A stretch of 64,000 nucleotides of DNA from Gemmiger formicilis (GCF_016900095.1 NZ_JACJJP010000001.1:1-64000); one strand, 5' to 3'; shown: positions 41,289-50,499, counted from the stretch's first letter. Notes: a model not told the origin generated them from the sequence alone. A program made the numbers and translations.

Positions 41289-41372
41289 TGCGGATGAAGG
41301 GATTTGAACCCACACTCTTTTAAGGGAACTAGAACCTGAATCTAGCGCGTCTGCCAGTTCCGCCACATCCGC
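41289..41372 (-). tRNA. tRNA-Leu (CAG anticodon), copy 1
   Basis: Acceptor GCGGATG/CATCCGC, anticodon stem CTAGA/TCTAG with loop TTCAGGT, long variable arm and T arm GTGGG-TTCAAAT-CCC. CCA is not encoded. It reads CTG, a frequent codon in this GC-rich genome. Confidence 0.95.
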
Positions 41373-41412
41373 ATATCTTGTTTGCCGCCGGTCTTCCCGG
41401 GCGACGTGTATT

Positions 41413-41441
41413 ATTATACACATTCTTCCCTGTTTTGTCAA
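41413..41441 (-). promoter_or_regulatory. Promoter of tRNA-Leu copy 1
   Basis: TTGACA (41441-41436), 17 nt, TATAAT (41418-41413) on the minus strand, a consensus promoter. Confidence 0.88.
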
Positions 41442-41497
41442 CACTTTCCTGCCCTATTTCTTCATATATTTTTATGAAAAAGTTTGTATCACACAAC

Positions 41498-41529
41498 AAA
41501 AAATCCGAACGCATAAGCGTTCGGATTTT
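41498..41529 (-). terminator. Terminator of tRNA-Leu copy 2
   Basis: AATCCGAACGC and GCGTTCGGATT pair over a 4-nt loop; the sequence is a close copy of the terminator at 41251-41286. Confidence 0.9.
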
Positions 41530-41531
41530 GG

Positions 41532-41615
41532 TGCGGATGAAGGGATTTGAACCCACACTCTTTTAAGGGAACTAGAACCTGAATCTAGCGCGTCTGCCAG
41601 TTCCGCCACATCCGC
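41532..41615 (-). tRNA. tRNA-Leu (CAG anticodon), copy 2
   Basis: Identical in sequence to copy 1 and offset by 243 nt. Promoter and terminator are also duplicated but have drifted outside the functional parts. Confidence 0.95.
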
Positions 41616-41656
41616 ATATTTGGTTTGTCGACCGGTCGACCCGAGCGACGAGTATT

Positions 41657-41685
41657 ATTATACACATACCGGGGCAATTTGTCAA
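41657..41685 (-). promoter_or_regulatory. Promoter of tRNA-Leu copy 2
   Basis: TTGACA (41685-41680), 17 nt, TATAAT (41662-41657) on the minus strand. Confidence 0.88.
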
Positions 41686-41773
41686 CACTTTTCTCAAAAA
41701 AAGTCGCACATTTTACATTCGCGCTTTTGTTTCGTTTTATCGATCTTTTTTAAAAACAACAACAGGTACGGGG

Positions 41774-41802
41774 TTGGCCAAGGCACGTTTGCATGCTATA
41801 AT
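41774..41802 (+). promoter_or_regulatory. Promoter of DUF975-like gene
   Basis: TTGGCC (41774-41779), 17 nt, TATAAT (41797-41802). Confidence 0.7.
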
Positions 41803-41850
41803 AAAGAAAATTTTGCCCTGTCTAGGGCTATCCCGGGAGGACTATTTCTT

Positions 41851-42639
41851 ATGTGGACATGCTCACTTCTGAAGAGGAACGCGCGATTGGCACTGGCCGG
41901 CACATACTGGCGCACGTTCGCCCTTTGTATTCTGTTGACTGTTGTTGGTGTAGGCAATTATTCGGCCAGCGCCGTTTACCAGCTGGAAAGCGGCATTGAA
42001 CGGATGAACACCATGATTCACGGCAAGGTTTGGACCGGTGAGACACAACAGGCTGCTCTCATGCAAGAGTATCTGTCCTTGCCCGCCATTGTTTGGTACG
42101 TGATTTTTGCGGTTATGTTGGTGGCTCTGCTGATCGGGCTTTGCTGGAACGCATTTATCACCGCGCCCCTGACCATCGGGCGTAACCGGTATTTAATGGA
42201 GAACCGCCAGAGCCCCGCTCCCCTGGGCACCACCACCACTGTATTCCGTTACCCGTACCTGAATCTGGTCAAGGTCAGTTTTTTGGTATCGCTCAAGATT
42301 CTGTTGGGTTGTATCCTGTTCCTCATTCCCGGCATTTACTGGGCCTATTGCTATAAGATGGTTCCCTACCTGTTGGCAGAAAATCCCTATATGAGCACTG
42401 TACGGGCCATGGAACTGAGCCGGGAAATGATGATGGGCGAAAAGTGGCATGCCTTTGTGCTGCAGCTGTCCTTTATCGGCTGGTTAATTCTGTGTTCCTT
42501 CACCTTTGGCATCGGTCTTTTCTTCCTGGAGCCGTACTACCAGGCCACCATGGCGGAATTGTACGCCGCCCTGCGCAGCAAAGCCTTTGCCATGAACCTG
42601 ACCGACGCCAGCGAACTGGGCGGTTTTGTCCGTCATTGA
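41851..42639 (+). CDS. DUF975-like membrane protein
   Basis: 262 residues with five or so membrane helices. The family pattern is the loop IGRNRYLMENRQ after helix 3, a glycine/proline turn (FLIPGIYWAYCYKMVPYLLAE) and AMELSREMMMGEKWHAFVLQ before the last helices. ATG at 41851 follows GGGAGG. Function is unknown. Confidence 0.78.
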   Translation: MWTCSLLKRNARLALAGTYWRTFALCILLTVVGVGNYSASAVYQLESGIERMNTMIHGKVWTGETQQAALMQEYLSLPAIVWYVIFAVMLVALLIGLCWNAFITAPLTIGRNRYLMENRQSPAPLGTTTTVFRYPYLNLVKVSFLVSLKILLGCILFLIPGIYWAYCYKMVPYLLAENPYMSTVRAMELSREMMMGEKWHAFVLQLSFIGWLILCSFTFGIGLFFLEPYYQATMAELYAALRSKAFAMNLTDASELGGFVRH

Positions 42640-42668
42640 AAAATAAAAGAAAAAAGTCAAAAAAAGCC

Positions 42669-42697
42669 TTGACAGATACAGGTTGCTTTGCTATAAT
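42669..42697 (+). promoter_or_regulatory. Promoter of tRNA-Ser
   Basis: TTGACA (42669-42674), 17 nt, TATAAT (42692-42697): full consensus. Confidence 0.92.
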
Positions 42698-42730
42698 AGC
42701 TCTTGCAGTTCGGCGCTGCCGAGCTGCTAT

Positions 42731-42822
42731 GGAAAGATGGCTGAGCTGGTCTAAGGCGCACGACTGGAAATCGTGTAGGGCCCTGAAAGCCCTCGAGGGT
42801 TCGAATCCCTCTCTTTCCGCCA
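42731..42822 (+). tRNA. tRNA-Ser (GGA anticodon)
   Basis: Acceptor GGAAAGA/TCTTTCC, anticodon stem ACGAC/..TCGT with loop TGGAAA, long variable arm and T arm GAGGG-TTCGAAT-CCCTC. The 3' CCA is encoded (GCCA at 42819-42822), unlike in the other tRNA genes here. Confidence 0.95.
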
Positions 42823-42823
42823 G

Positions 42824-42856
42824 AAAAACCTTTCGGTTATACCGAAAGGTTTTTTC
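42824..42856 (+). terminator. Terminator of tRNA-Ser
   Basis: AAAAACCTTTCGGT pairs with ACCGAAAGGTTTTT directly after the tRNA, followed by more Ts. Confidence 0.92.
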
Positions 42857-42890
42857 TTTTTCTGCATTTTCTTTCTGGATTATCTCAAAT

Positions 42891-42931
42891 AAAAAAGGCA
42901 GCCGTCCTTTCAGCGGAAGGCTGCCTTTTTT
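42891..42931 (-). terminator. Terminator of rnr
   Basis: AAAAAAGGCAGCC (42891-42903) pairs with GGCTGCCTTTTTT (42919-42931), 8 nt past the rnr stop; works in both directions. Confidence 0.9.
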
Positions 42932-42938
42932 ATTTTGA

Positions 42939-45062
42939 TCACTGCGGAATGAATTCAAAATCGATGCGGCCCAGCGGCACATCGGCACCGGCCACCTTGA
43001 TCTTGATGGGGCTGCCCAACATCCAGGTACGCCCGGTCAAAGGATCGGTCAACGAAACACCCTCGGTAACAGCAGCCTCGCCCTTGCACAACTGTGCAGC
43101 GGGTACAAAGCCTTCCACGGTGTTCTCCAGGGCCACAAAGACGCCCCGTGCCGTGATGCCAGAGATGGTGCCGTCATATACCTCACCCAGGTGTTCGTGC
43201 ATATATTCGGCCTTGTAGAGGTCTTCCACGTCACGCTCAATCCGCACGGCGTCCACTTCCTTGCGGCTGGACTGCTCGCTGGCATGGGTGGCAAATTCGG
43301 TATAGCTCTTGACCAGCCGTTCATGGGGAGCGCCCACCAGCATATCGGTCAGAATGCGGTGAATGGCCAGGTCGGGATACCGGCGGATGGGGCTGGTGAA
43401 GTGGGCGTAATCCTTGAGCACCAGACCGAAATGTCCCAGCGGTTCCGGACTGTACCGAGCTTTCTGCATACTGCGCAGAATCCCGGTGTGAACAGGAATC
43501 CGCACCGACGTGTCCCGGGTTTCGTCCAGCAGCGCGGACAGTTCCAGCTGGGTGGGGATTTCACTCTTGAACACAGGGTTCAGACCGCACGCCTTGAGGG
43601 TCGCCCGCAGCTTTTCCATCTTTTCGGCGTCGGGCGCTTCGTGAATACGATAGACAAAGGGGACGCGATGGGTGCGGCCGGCGTTGGCGGCACACTGGTT
43701 GGCCAGCAGCATGAACTCCTCGATCATGCATTCAGACACCCCCCGGCCACGCTTGACGATGTCCACACAGCGCCCGGTCTCGGGGTCGATGACCAGCTTG
43801 GCTTCATCGGATTCGATCTCCATGCTGCCCCGTTCCCGGCGCAGGGCCAGACGCTTTTCGTACAGTTCATTCATCACCGGCAGCTGGGCCAGCACCTCGC
43901 TGTACTTGGTCTGCAGGTCCTCCCCTGCCGTGCCGTCCAGCAGGGCGTTGATCTCCTTGTATACACCCTTCACCCGGCTGCGGATGACCGTTTTGACAAA
44001 CTGGTAACTGTGGATGTTCCCCTTCTCATCCAGCCGCATCAGGCAGGAGAAGGCCAGCCGGTCTTCCCCTTCGTTCAGGCTGCAGATGCCGTTGGACAGC
44101 TGCTGGGGCAGCATGGGAATCACCTTGTCCGCATAATAGATGCTGGTGGCGCGCTCAAAAGCCTCCTTGTCCAGCGCGGTGTCCGGACGGACATAATGGC
44201 TCACATCGGCGATATGCACGCCCAGCTCATAACCGCCGGTCTGCAGGCGCATCAGGCTGATGGCGTCGTCAATGTCCTTGGTCTCAGCGCTGTCAATGGT
44301 GAAGATGGGCAGGCCGCGCAGATCCATGCGATGAGCCGCTTCGGCAGGATCGATCTGGGCATTGTCGTAGGCGGATGCCTCCTGCATGACCTCCTCGGGG
44401 AATTCCTGGCGCACGTCACGACCGTACAGGATGGCCTTGGCACACTCGCAGGCATAGTCGGAAGAGCCGAACCGCTCGGTCACGGAGGCACGGTGGTCCA
44501 TATGACGGCCGCCGCGGCCGGTGAGCACGGCGCCCACCTTATCTCCCAGCTGGGCCCCGTTCAGCCCTTTCTTGTCCAGAATGATCCGCACATCCCGGCA
44601 GCCGTCGGGCTCCACCGCCATGCGGCCATCATCGGTCATGGTGATGGTACCCGCAAAGCTGTTGTGAGGCTCGGTGACCTCGATCACTTCACCCTCGGCA
44701 CTGCCCTCCACGCGGGGACGCTCAAACAGCTTGACCAGGATTTTATCATGGGGCATGGCACCGTGCAAAGCACGGCCGGGAATGAAGATATCGCCGGTGC
44801 CGTCGTCCCGGGCGGCAAAGCCGAACCGGGCCGCCAGTTTGACCAGGGTGCAGGGAATGCCCGTGGGGGCAGCGGCATTTTCCATGGTGGCAAGGCCCGG
44901 GGCATACTGGCCGTCCCGCACGGTCAGAAGGCCGGTGGCCACCATGCCGGACACGGTGCTGCGCAAGCGGGTATTGTCCACCTGCAGGTTGTTCTGCAGT
45001 TCCCGCAGGGTATGGGGACGCCGCTTGACGGCGTTCAGGATATTCTTTTGCAATGGTGTCAT
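42939..45062 (-). CDS. rnr: Ribonuclease R
   Basis: A 707-residue 3'-5' exoribonuclease: winged-helix start (NILNAVKRRPHTLRELQNNL), cold-shock domains, the RNB catalytic domain with the metal aspartates in FTIDSAETKDIDDAIS, and a C-terminal S1 domain (GEVYDGTISGITARGVFVAL). It degrades structured RNA. It follows secG, a frequent Firmicutes pairing; smpB is not found in the window. Confidence 0.96.
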   Translation of the reverse strand: MTPLQKNILNAVKRRPHTLRELQNNLQVDNTRLRSTVSGMVATGLLTVRDGQYAPGLATMENAAAPTGIPCTLVKLAARFGFAARDDGTGDIFIPGRALHGAMPHDKILVKLFERPRVEGSAEGEVIEVTEPHNSFAGTITMTDDGRMAVEPDGCRDVRIILDKKGLNGAQLGDKVGAVLTGRGGRHMDHRASVTERFGSSDYACECAKAILYGRDVRQEFPEEVMQEASAYDNAQIDPAEAAHRMDLRGLPIFTIDSAETKDIDDAISLMRLQTGGYELGVHIADVSHYVRPDTALDKEAFERATSIYYADKVIPMLPQQLSNGICSLNEGEDRLAFSCLMRLDEKGNIHSYQFVKTVIRSRVKGVYKEINALLDGTAGEDLQTKYSEVLAQLPVMNELYEKRLALRRERGSMEIESDEAKLVIDPETGRCVDIVKRGRGVSECMIEEFMLLANQCAANAGRTHRVPFVYRIHEAPDAEKMEKLRATLKACGLNPVFKSEIPTQLELSALLDETRDTSVRIPVHTGILRSMQKARYSPEPLGHFGLVLKDYAHFTSPIRRYPDLAIHRILTDMLVGAPHERLVKSYTEFATHASEQSSRKEVDAVRIERDVEDLYKAEYMHEHLGEVYDGTISGITARGVFVALENTVEGFVPAAQLCKGEAAVTEGVSLTDPLTGRTWMLGSPIKIKVAGADVPLGRIDFEFIPQ

Positions 45063-45160
45063 CTGGTTTTTACTCCTCCCTGACGTCGCCCCGCCGGCCG
45101 GCGGGGCCCTTCCGTGCGGGCCGGGCCCGCAAGACCTTTCGTTTGTATTGACTTTCCCAT

Positions 45161-45196
45161 AAAAAACGGCCCGCGGGTTCCGGCGGGCCGTTTTTT
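45161..45196 (-). terminator. Terminator of secG
   Basis: AAAAAACGGCCCGC pairs with GCGGGCCGTTTTTT, 10 nt past the secG stop; strong in both directions. Confidence 0.92.
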
Positions 45197-45206
45197 GTCG
45201 AATGAA

Positions 45207-45452
45207 TTACAGGCGGGCGTTGACAACGCTGACCACCAGCGCGGCAATCAGGAACACAGCGCCCAGGATCTTGGTGAACTTTGCCAGCTTGGCATCCAGA
45301 CCACGCTCACGGCCGGCTGCCATGAAGGTGTTGTCGCCCATGATAGCGCTGGAAAGGCCGCGGCCCTTCTGCTCCTGCGCCAGAGTGAACACAACGATCA
45401 ACAGGCAGGCAATGATCAGGATCACGCCGAACACGATTTCATAGATTCCCAT
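45207..45452 (-). CDS. secG: Preprotein translocase subunit SecG
   Basis: 81 residues with two membrane helices (IVFGVILIIACLLIVVFTLA and GAVFLIAALVVSVVN) linked by the typical loop QEQKGRGLSSAIMG. Start at 45452, 9 nt after GGAG, is favoured over GTG at 45461. It is part of the SecYEG channel. Confidence 0.93.
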   Translation of the reverse strand: MGIYEIVFGVILIIACLLIVVFTLAQEQKGRGLSSAIMGDNTFMAAGRERGLDAKLAKFTKILGAVFLIAALVVSVVNARL

Positions 45453-45486
45453 TTGTAGCACTCCTTCAAAGTCTCATGCAGGATAT

Positions 45487-45515
45487 ACTATACCACATCA
45501 TACCCCGAATTGCAA
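45487..45515 (-). promoter_or_regulatory. secG promoter
   Basis: TTGCAA (45515-45510), 17 nt, TATAGT (45492-45487) on the minus strand. Confidence 0.7.
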
Positions 45516-45559
45516 GCAAATTTTGGCGTGGTTTCTGCAAAAATATGGTTGTTGCCCTT

Positions 45560-47815
45560 TTACAGGGTCATCTGTTCCATACTGTCGGCTTCCTTGAGCA
45601 AAGCACCGGCCGCCGGCAAGGTGCGAACCCGATACCGGTGCGGGTCGGCCAGTTCCAGTCCGGCCGCCGGACGCACCCGGATAATGCGGGAGTTCTTTTT
45701 CAGATTGACCACGTTGACACCGGCGGTATCGCGGGTGGTTTTTTCCGGAATCAGGGCACTGCCGGCCAGCAGCAGACGGGTGGTGGCCGGGCCCGCGTTG
45801 ACGAAGATGGCCAGTTCCTGTTCCTCGGTCAGATGCAGAATACCGGCCAACTCCGCCTTGTCGCTGTAGGCTTTGAGCAGCTTGCGGCGGTTCTGCTTGG
45901 TTTGGTAGCTGGTCAGCGGCACCTTGGCGCACTTGCCGTTCTGGAAGAAGAAGAACATGTGACCGCTGTAGTCGGCGGTCACCGCCATGAAGATGGGCAC
46001 TTCCCCGTCGTCCATGCCCAGGGTGGAGGCAACGTAATCTCCCAGCACGCTGGCTTTGGAGTCGGCAAAGTCCGCCGCACGGGTCTTGTAGACCTGGGCG
46101 TGGTTGGTGAAGAAGAGCAGCTCCACACTGTTGGTGGACTCGCAGGTGAACGCGATCTCGTCCCCGTCTTTCAGCTTCTGATCCCCCGACATACGCAGGC
46201 TCTGGGGGGTGATCTTCTTGAAGTAGCCTTCCCGGGTAAAGAAGAGATGCACCGGATAATCCGGAATTTCCTGCTGCTCTTCCTCGACGGATTCCTCGGG
46301 CAGATCGTAGAGGATCTCACACCGGCGGGGCTTGCCGTATTTCTTGGCCACATCGGAAAGTTCGGTCATGATGATCTTGTTGATGCGGGCCGGGCGCTTG
46401 AGGATGTCTTCCAGATCGGCAATCTCCTTTTCCAGCTCCTCAATCTCCTCGGTGCGCTTGAGGATGTACTCCCGGTTCAGGTGGCGCAGCTTGATCTCGG
46501 CCACGTACTCGGCCTGTACTTCGTCAATGCCGAACCCGATCATCAGGTTGGGGACGACTTCGCTTTCCTCGGCAGTCTCCCGCACGATACGAATGGCTTT
46601 GTCGATATCCAGCAGGATGGCCGCCAGACCACGCAGCAGGTGCAGGCGTTTCTGCTTGCCCTGCAGGTCATAGTAGGTGCGGCGGCGCACACACTCGGCG
46701 CGGAAGGCCGCCCACTCCAGCAGAATGCCCCGCACACCCAGCACCCGGGGCTGGCCGCCGATGAGCAGGTTGAAGTTACAGGCGAAGGAATCTTCCAGCG
46801 GGGTGGCCTTGAACAGCCGGGCCATGAGTTTGTCCGGTTCCTGGCCGCGCTTGAGGTCGATGGTCAGCTTGAGGCCGTTCAGGTCGGTCTCGTCGCGCAT
46901 ATCATTGATTTCCCGGATTTTGCCCGCCTTGACCAGCTCGGTGATCTTGTCCATGATGGCTTCCACCGTGGTGGTGGGCGGAATGCGGGTGATGTCAATG
47001 CAGTTGTTTTCCTTGTCGTAGGCCCAGACCGCCCGCACCCGGATGCTGCCCCGGCCGTTTTCCAGCACGTTGCGCATCTCGGCGGCGTCATACAGGATAT
47101 TGCCGCCGCCCACAAAATCGGGAGCGGGCAACAGCTGCATGAGGTCGGCGTTTTCGTCCTTCATCAGGGCGATGGTGGCGTTGCACAGCTCGGTCAGGTT
47201 GAAGGAGCAGATGTTGGACGCCATACCGACGGCGATGCCCAGGGTGTTGTTGGCCAGAATGGTGGGGAACGTCACCGGCAGCAGGGTGGGTTCGGTGGTA
47301 GTGCCGTCGTAGTTGGGCACAAAATCCACTGTATCCTTGTCGATGTCCCGGAACAGTTCCTCGCACACCGGTTCCAGCTTGGCTTCGGTGTAACGGGCAG
47401 CAGCGTAGGCCATATCACGGCTGTAGGCCTTACCGAAGTTTCCCTTGGAATCCACAAAGGGCACCAGCAGGCTTTCGTTGGAGCGGCCCATACGCACCAT
47501 GGTGTCATAGATGGCGGCATCGCCGTGGGGGTTCAGGTGCATGGTGCTGCCCACGATGTTGGCGCTCTTGGTGCGGGCCCCCTTGAGCAGCCCCATCCCA
47601 TACATGGTGTACAGCAGTTTGCGGTGGGCCGGCTTGAAGCCGTCGATCTCCGGCAGAGCGCGGGAGACGATGACGCTCATCGCATAGGGCATATAGTTGG
47701 TTTCCAGCGTCTGGGTGATGGGGCTTTCGATCACCTCGCCTGCCGAGAGAATTTCTACGTTATCTCCCAGCTGCGGGCGGGCAGGCGCCTGTTTCTTTTC
47801 ACGTTTCTTTGCCAT
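45560..47815 (-). CDS. parC: Type II topoisomerase subunit A, ParC-like
   Basis: 751 residues. The winged-helix core has the active-site tyrosine in AYAAARYTEAKLEP. The quinolone region reads NPHGDAAIYDTMVRM, with Ala where most gyrases have Ser. The C-terminal beta-pinwheel is short and has no QRRGGKG gyrase box, so decatenation rather than supercoiling is likely. It lies 14 nt after its B-subunit partner, with GGGGAGG in between. Confidence 0.88.
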   Translation of the reverse strand: MAKKREKKQAPARPQLGDNVEILSAGEVIESPITQTLETNYMPYAMSVIVSRALPEIDGFKPAHRKLLYTMYGMGLLKGARTKSANIVGSTMHLNPHGDAAIYDTMVRMGRSNESLLVPFVDSKGNFGKAYSRDMAYAAARYTEAKLEPVCEELFRDIDKDTVDFVPNYDGTTTEPTLLPVTFPTILANNTLGIAVGMASNICSFNLTELCNATIALMKDENADLMQLLPAPDFVGGGNILYDAAEMRNVLENGRGSIRVRAVWAYDKENNCIDITRIPPTTTVEAIMDKITELVKAGKIREINDMRDETDLNGLKLTIDLKRGQEPDKLMARLFKATPLEDSFACNFNLLIGGQPRVLGVRGILLEWAAFRAECVRRRTYYDLQGKQKRLHLLRGLAAILLDIDKAIRIVRETAEESEVVPNLMIGFGIDEVQAEYVAEIKLRHLNREYILKRTEEIEELEKEIADLEDILKRPARINKIIMTELSDVAKKYGKPRRCEILYDLPEESVEEEQQEIPDYPVHLFFTREGYFKKITPQSLRMSGDQKLKDGDEIAFTCESTNSVELLFFTNHAQVYKTRAADFADSKASVLGDYVASTLGMDDGEVPIFMAVTADYSGHMFFFFQNGKCAKVPLTSYQTKQNRRKLLKAYSDKAELAGILHLTEEQELAIFVNAGPATTRLLLAGSALIPEKTTRDTAGVNVVNLKKNSRIIRVRPAAGLELADPHRYRVRTLPAAGALLKEADSMEQMTL

Positions 47816-47829
47816 GGTTCCTCCCCTTG

Positions 47830-49806
47830 TCAGGACACATCCAGATCATCCAGATACTCGGCGCCGTGTTCCGCAATATGCTCTTTCCGGCCCGCCAGGT
47901 TATCCCCCAGCAGCAGGTCGAACACTTCGGAAGTCTGCTTGGCGTCGGTGGGCAGCACCTTGATCAGACGGCGGCTTTCCGGGCTCATGGTGGTCAGCCA
48001 CATCATTTCCGGGTCGTTTTCGCCCAGACCTTTGGAGCGCTGAATGGTGTACTTCTGGCCTTCAATGCGGCGCAGGATGTCCGCCTTTTCCGGCTCGGTG
48101 TACGCAAAGTAGGTTTTTGTCTTGGTGTTGATCTCATACAGCGGGCTTTCGGCGATATAGACGTAGCCCTTGTTGATGAGGGTGGGCGTGAGACGGTAGA
48201 GCATGGTCAGCACCAGGGTGCGGATCTGATAGCCGTCCACGTCGGCGTCGGTACAGATGACGATTTTGTTGAACCGCAGGTTGTCCAGGTTGAAGGTAGC
48301 CAGATCCTTGTTGTGGGACCCGCCCAGTTCCACGCCACAGCCCATGACCCGAATCAGGTCGGTGATGACCTCCGACTTGAAGATGCGGGCGTAATCTGCC
48401 TTCAGACAGTTCAGGATCTTGCCGCGGATGGGCATGATAGCCTGGAATTCGGAGTCGCGGCTCTGTTTGACCGCGCCCATGGCGGAATCGCCCTCCACGA
48501 TATACAGTTCCCGGCGGGAGGCATCCTTAGTGCGGCAGTCCACAAACTTCTGCACCCGGTTGGCAATGTCCATCTGCTGGGTGATGTTTTTCTTGATGGA
48601 GATGCGGGCCTTTTCGGCGTGTTCCCGGCTCTGCTTGTTGATAAGCACCTGCTTGCAGGCTTTTTCGGCCTCGTCAGGGTTTTCGATGAAGTAGACTTCC
48701 AGCTGATGTTTGAGGAAGTCGGTCATGGCCTGGGCCACAAATTTGTTGGTGATGGCCTTCTTGGTCTGGTTCTCGTAGCTGGTGCGGGTGGAGAAGCTGG
48801 AAGACACCAAAATCAGGCAGTCCTGTACGTCGGCGAAGGTGATGGCGCTCTCATTCTTTTTGTACAGGCCCTTGTTTTTCAGCCAGTTGTTGATCTGATT
48901 GACGAAGGCCAGGCGCACCGCACGGTCGGGGCTGCCGCCGTGTTCCAGCCAGCTGGAGTTGTGGTAGTATTCCAGGGCCTGGGTCTGGTTGGAGAAGCAG
49001 AAAGCCACATTCATCTTGACCTGGTATTCGGGCTGGTCCTCCCGGTCGCGGCCCACGGCAGAACCGGAGCAGGCATGTACCGGGGTCAGGGCGTTGTCCC
49101 CTGCCAGTTCGGCGGCATGGTCCACAATGCCGTTTTTATAGTAGTAGGAAATCTTTTCCGGGCGTTCGCCAGAGCGGTCATTGAACACCAGGGTTACCCC
49201 AGCGTTGACCACCGCCTGGCGCTTGAGCATATCCCGGAAGGTTTCGGGGGCCACGGCGATGTCGGTGAAAACATCGGTATCCGGCATCCAGCGGATAACC
49301 GACCCGGTACGGCGGCCGTTGAAGGGTTCCTTTTTCAGGCCCCCCACGTTCTCACCTTTTTTGAAGTCCAGATGATAGTGGAAACCGTCGCGGTAGATAT
49401 CGGCGGTCATCCAGGCACTGGCATACTGGGTGGCACACAGGCCCAGACCGTTGAGGCCCAGGGAGAAATCGTAGGTGCCGCCGCCTTCGCCGTATTTGCC
49501 GCCGGCATACAGTTCACAGAAAACCAGATCCCAGTTCCAGCGCTGCTCGGCCTTGTTGTAATCCACCGGAATGCCGCGGCCGAAGTCCTCTACCTCTACA
49601 CTGTGGTCCGGGTAAAGGGTAACGTTGATTTTGTCGCCGTAGCCGTCCCGGGCTTCGTCAATGGAGTTGGAGACGATCTCAAAAATGGAATGGGCACAGC
49701 CTTCCACACCGTCGGAGCCAAAAATAACGGCAGGACGTTTGCGGACACGGTCCGCGCCCTTCAGACTTTTGATGCTTTCGTTGCCGTAAACCTGTTTTTT
49801 TGCCAT
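47830..49806 (-). CDS. parE: Type II topoisomerase subunit B, ParE-like
   Basis: 658 residues. The GHKL ATPase part has SNSIDEARDGYG, DFGRGIPV and GLNGLGLCATQ; the TOPRIM part has VEGDSAMGAVKQSRD and TDADVDGYQIR, and the C-terminal ends SPESRRLIKVLP. The EGDSAMG in place of the gyrase EGDSAGG marks the divergent clostridial ParE type. Start at 49806 is preferred because GGGGAAG precedes it. It forms an operon with parC. Confidence 0.88.
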   Translation of the reverse strand: MAKKQVYGNESIKSLKGADRVRKRPAVIFGSDGVEGCAHSIFEIVSNSIDEARDGYGDKINVTLYPDHSVEVEDFGRGIPVDYNKAEQRWNWDLVFCELYAGGKYGEGGGTYDFSLGLNGLGLCATQYASAWMTADIYRDGFHYHLDFKKGENVGGLKKEPFNGRRTGSVIRWMPDTDVFTDIAVAPETFRDMLKRQAVVNAGVTLVFNDRSGERPEKISYYYKNGIVDHAAELAGDNALTPVHACSGSAVGRDREDQPEYQVKMNVAFCFSNQTQALEYYHNSSWLEHGGSPDRAVRLAFVNQINNWLKNKGLYKKNESAITFADVQDCLILVSSSFSTRTSYENQTKKAITNKFVAQAMTDFLKHQLEVYFIENPDEAEKACKQVLINKQSREHAEKARISIKKNITQQMDIANRVQKFVDCRTKDASRRELYIVEGDSAMGAVKQSRDSEFQAIMPIRGKILNCLKADYARIFKSEVITDLIRVMGCGVELGGSHNKDLATFNLDNLRFNKIVICTDADVDGYQIRTLVLTMLYRLTPTLINKGYVYIAESPLYEINTKTKTYFAYTEPEKADILRRIEGQKYTIQRSKGLGENDPEMMWLTTMSPESRRLIKVLPTDAKQTSEVFDLLLGDNLAGRKEHIAEHGAEYLDDLDVS

Positions 49807-49865
49807 GCGGCTTCCCCCTGCAATTGCGTTGTGCCAAGTCACTGTGTATTTTGCGCGTATTTATT

Positions 49866-49895
49866 ATTTAACCATGAAATGGAAGGGTTTGTCAA
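49866..49895 (-). promoter_or_regulatory. parE-parC promoter
   Basis: TTGACA (49895-49890), 18-nt spacer, TTAAAT (49871-49866) on the minus strand. Confidence 0.6.
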
Positions 49896-49937
49896 ATAAC
49901 ATCCTCATTGTATCACAACTCATGGTTGTATTGCAAG

Positions 49938-49972
49938 ACAAAAGAACCGCCGGGGCATACTGCTCCGGCGGT
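49938..49972 (-). terminator. Terminator of lipoprotein gene
   Basis: ACCGCCGG (49946-49953) pairs with CCGGCGGT (49965-49972); the minus-strand tail is TTCTTTTG. Confidence 0.75.
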
Positions 49973-50002
49973 ATTTTGCACTGAAACGGCAGACGGGTCA
50001 GG

Positions 50003-50398
50003 TCAGTTGCCGCTGCCTTCTACCTCTTCTTTCAGGTAGGCATCCAGCTGATCCGCCGCTTCATTCAGCACTTCCTGGGCCTCGGAACTGCCATCGCCGG
50101 CACTGCTTGCCTCCAGCTGCGCCGCCTGCTCCTGGATATCCGCCAGCTGTTCCTTCAGTTCTTGTTTCTCTTTTTCCGCTGGCTCGGCATTTTCTTCCTG
50201 TGCAACCGGCTGAGAAGCAGATGACGAAGGCTCCTGGGCCGTGTCATCAGAGGAAGCCTCCGGCGTCTGGGTTTCCATGGCGGCAGCCGGGTCGGAGGCA
50301 GTCTGGGCATCCTCCGCGGGGGCACAGCCGAACAGGCCCAGAGCCAGACCGGCGGCCAGGAAAAGGGCGGCCAAGCGGAATACGATACGGTGTTTCAT
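50003..50398 (-). CDS. Small acidic lipoprotein, unknown function
   Basis: 131 residues from MKHRIVFRLAALFLAAG. A lipoprotein signal peptide with lipobox LFGC (about residues 20-24) is followed by a disordered Ser/Glu/Pro/Gln linker and a predicted coiled coil (KEKQELKEQLADIQEQAAQL, then EVLNEAADQLDAYLKEE). It would be anchored outside the membrane. The longer frame is not supported by a ribosome site. I do not recognise the family. Confidence 0.75.
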   Translation of the reverse strand: MKHRIVFRLAALFLAAGLALGLFGCAPAEDAQTASDPAAAMETQTPEASSDDTAQEPSSSASQPVAQEENAEPAEKEKQELKEQLADIQEQAAQLEASSAGDGSSEAQEVLNEAADQLDAYLKEEVEGSGN

Positions 50399-50470
50399 CG
50401 GTTCGTTCTCTCCTTTGCTGAGGCGTTGTTGTTTTTGGCATCTTCGGCACAAGAAAGCCTTCCTGTTTTT

Positions 50471-50499
50471 AGAATACCATGTTTCCTGCCGCCTTACAA
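50471..50499 (-). promoter_or_regulatory. Lipoprotein gene promoter
   Basis: TTGTAA (50499-50494), 17 nt, TATTCT (50476-50471) on the minus strand. Confidence 0.6.
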
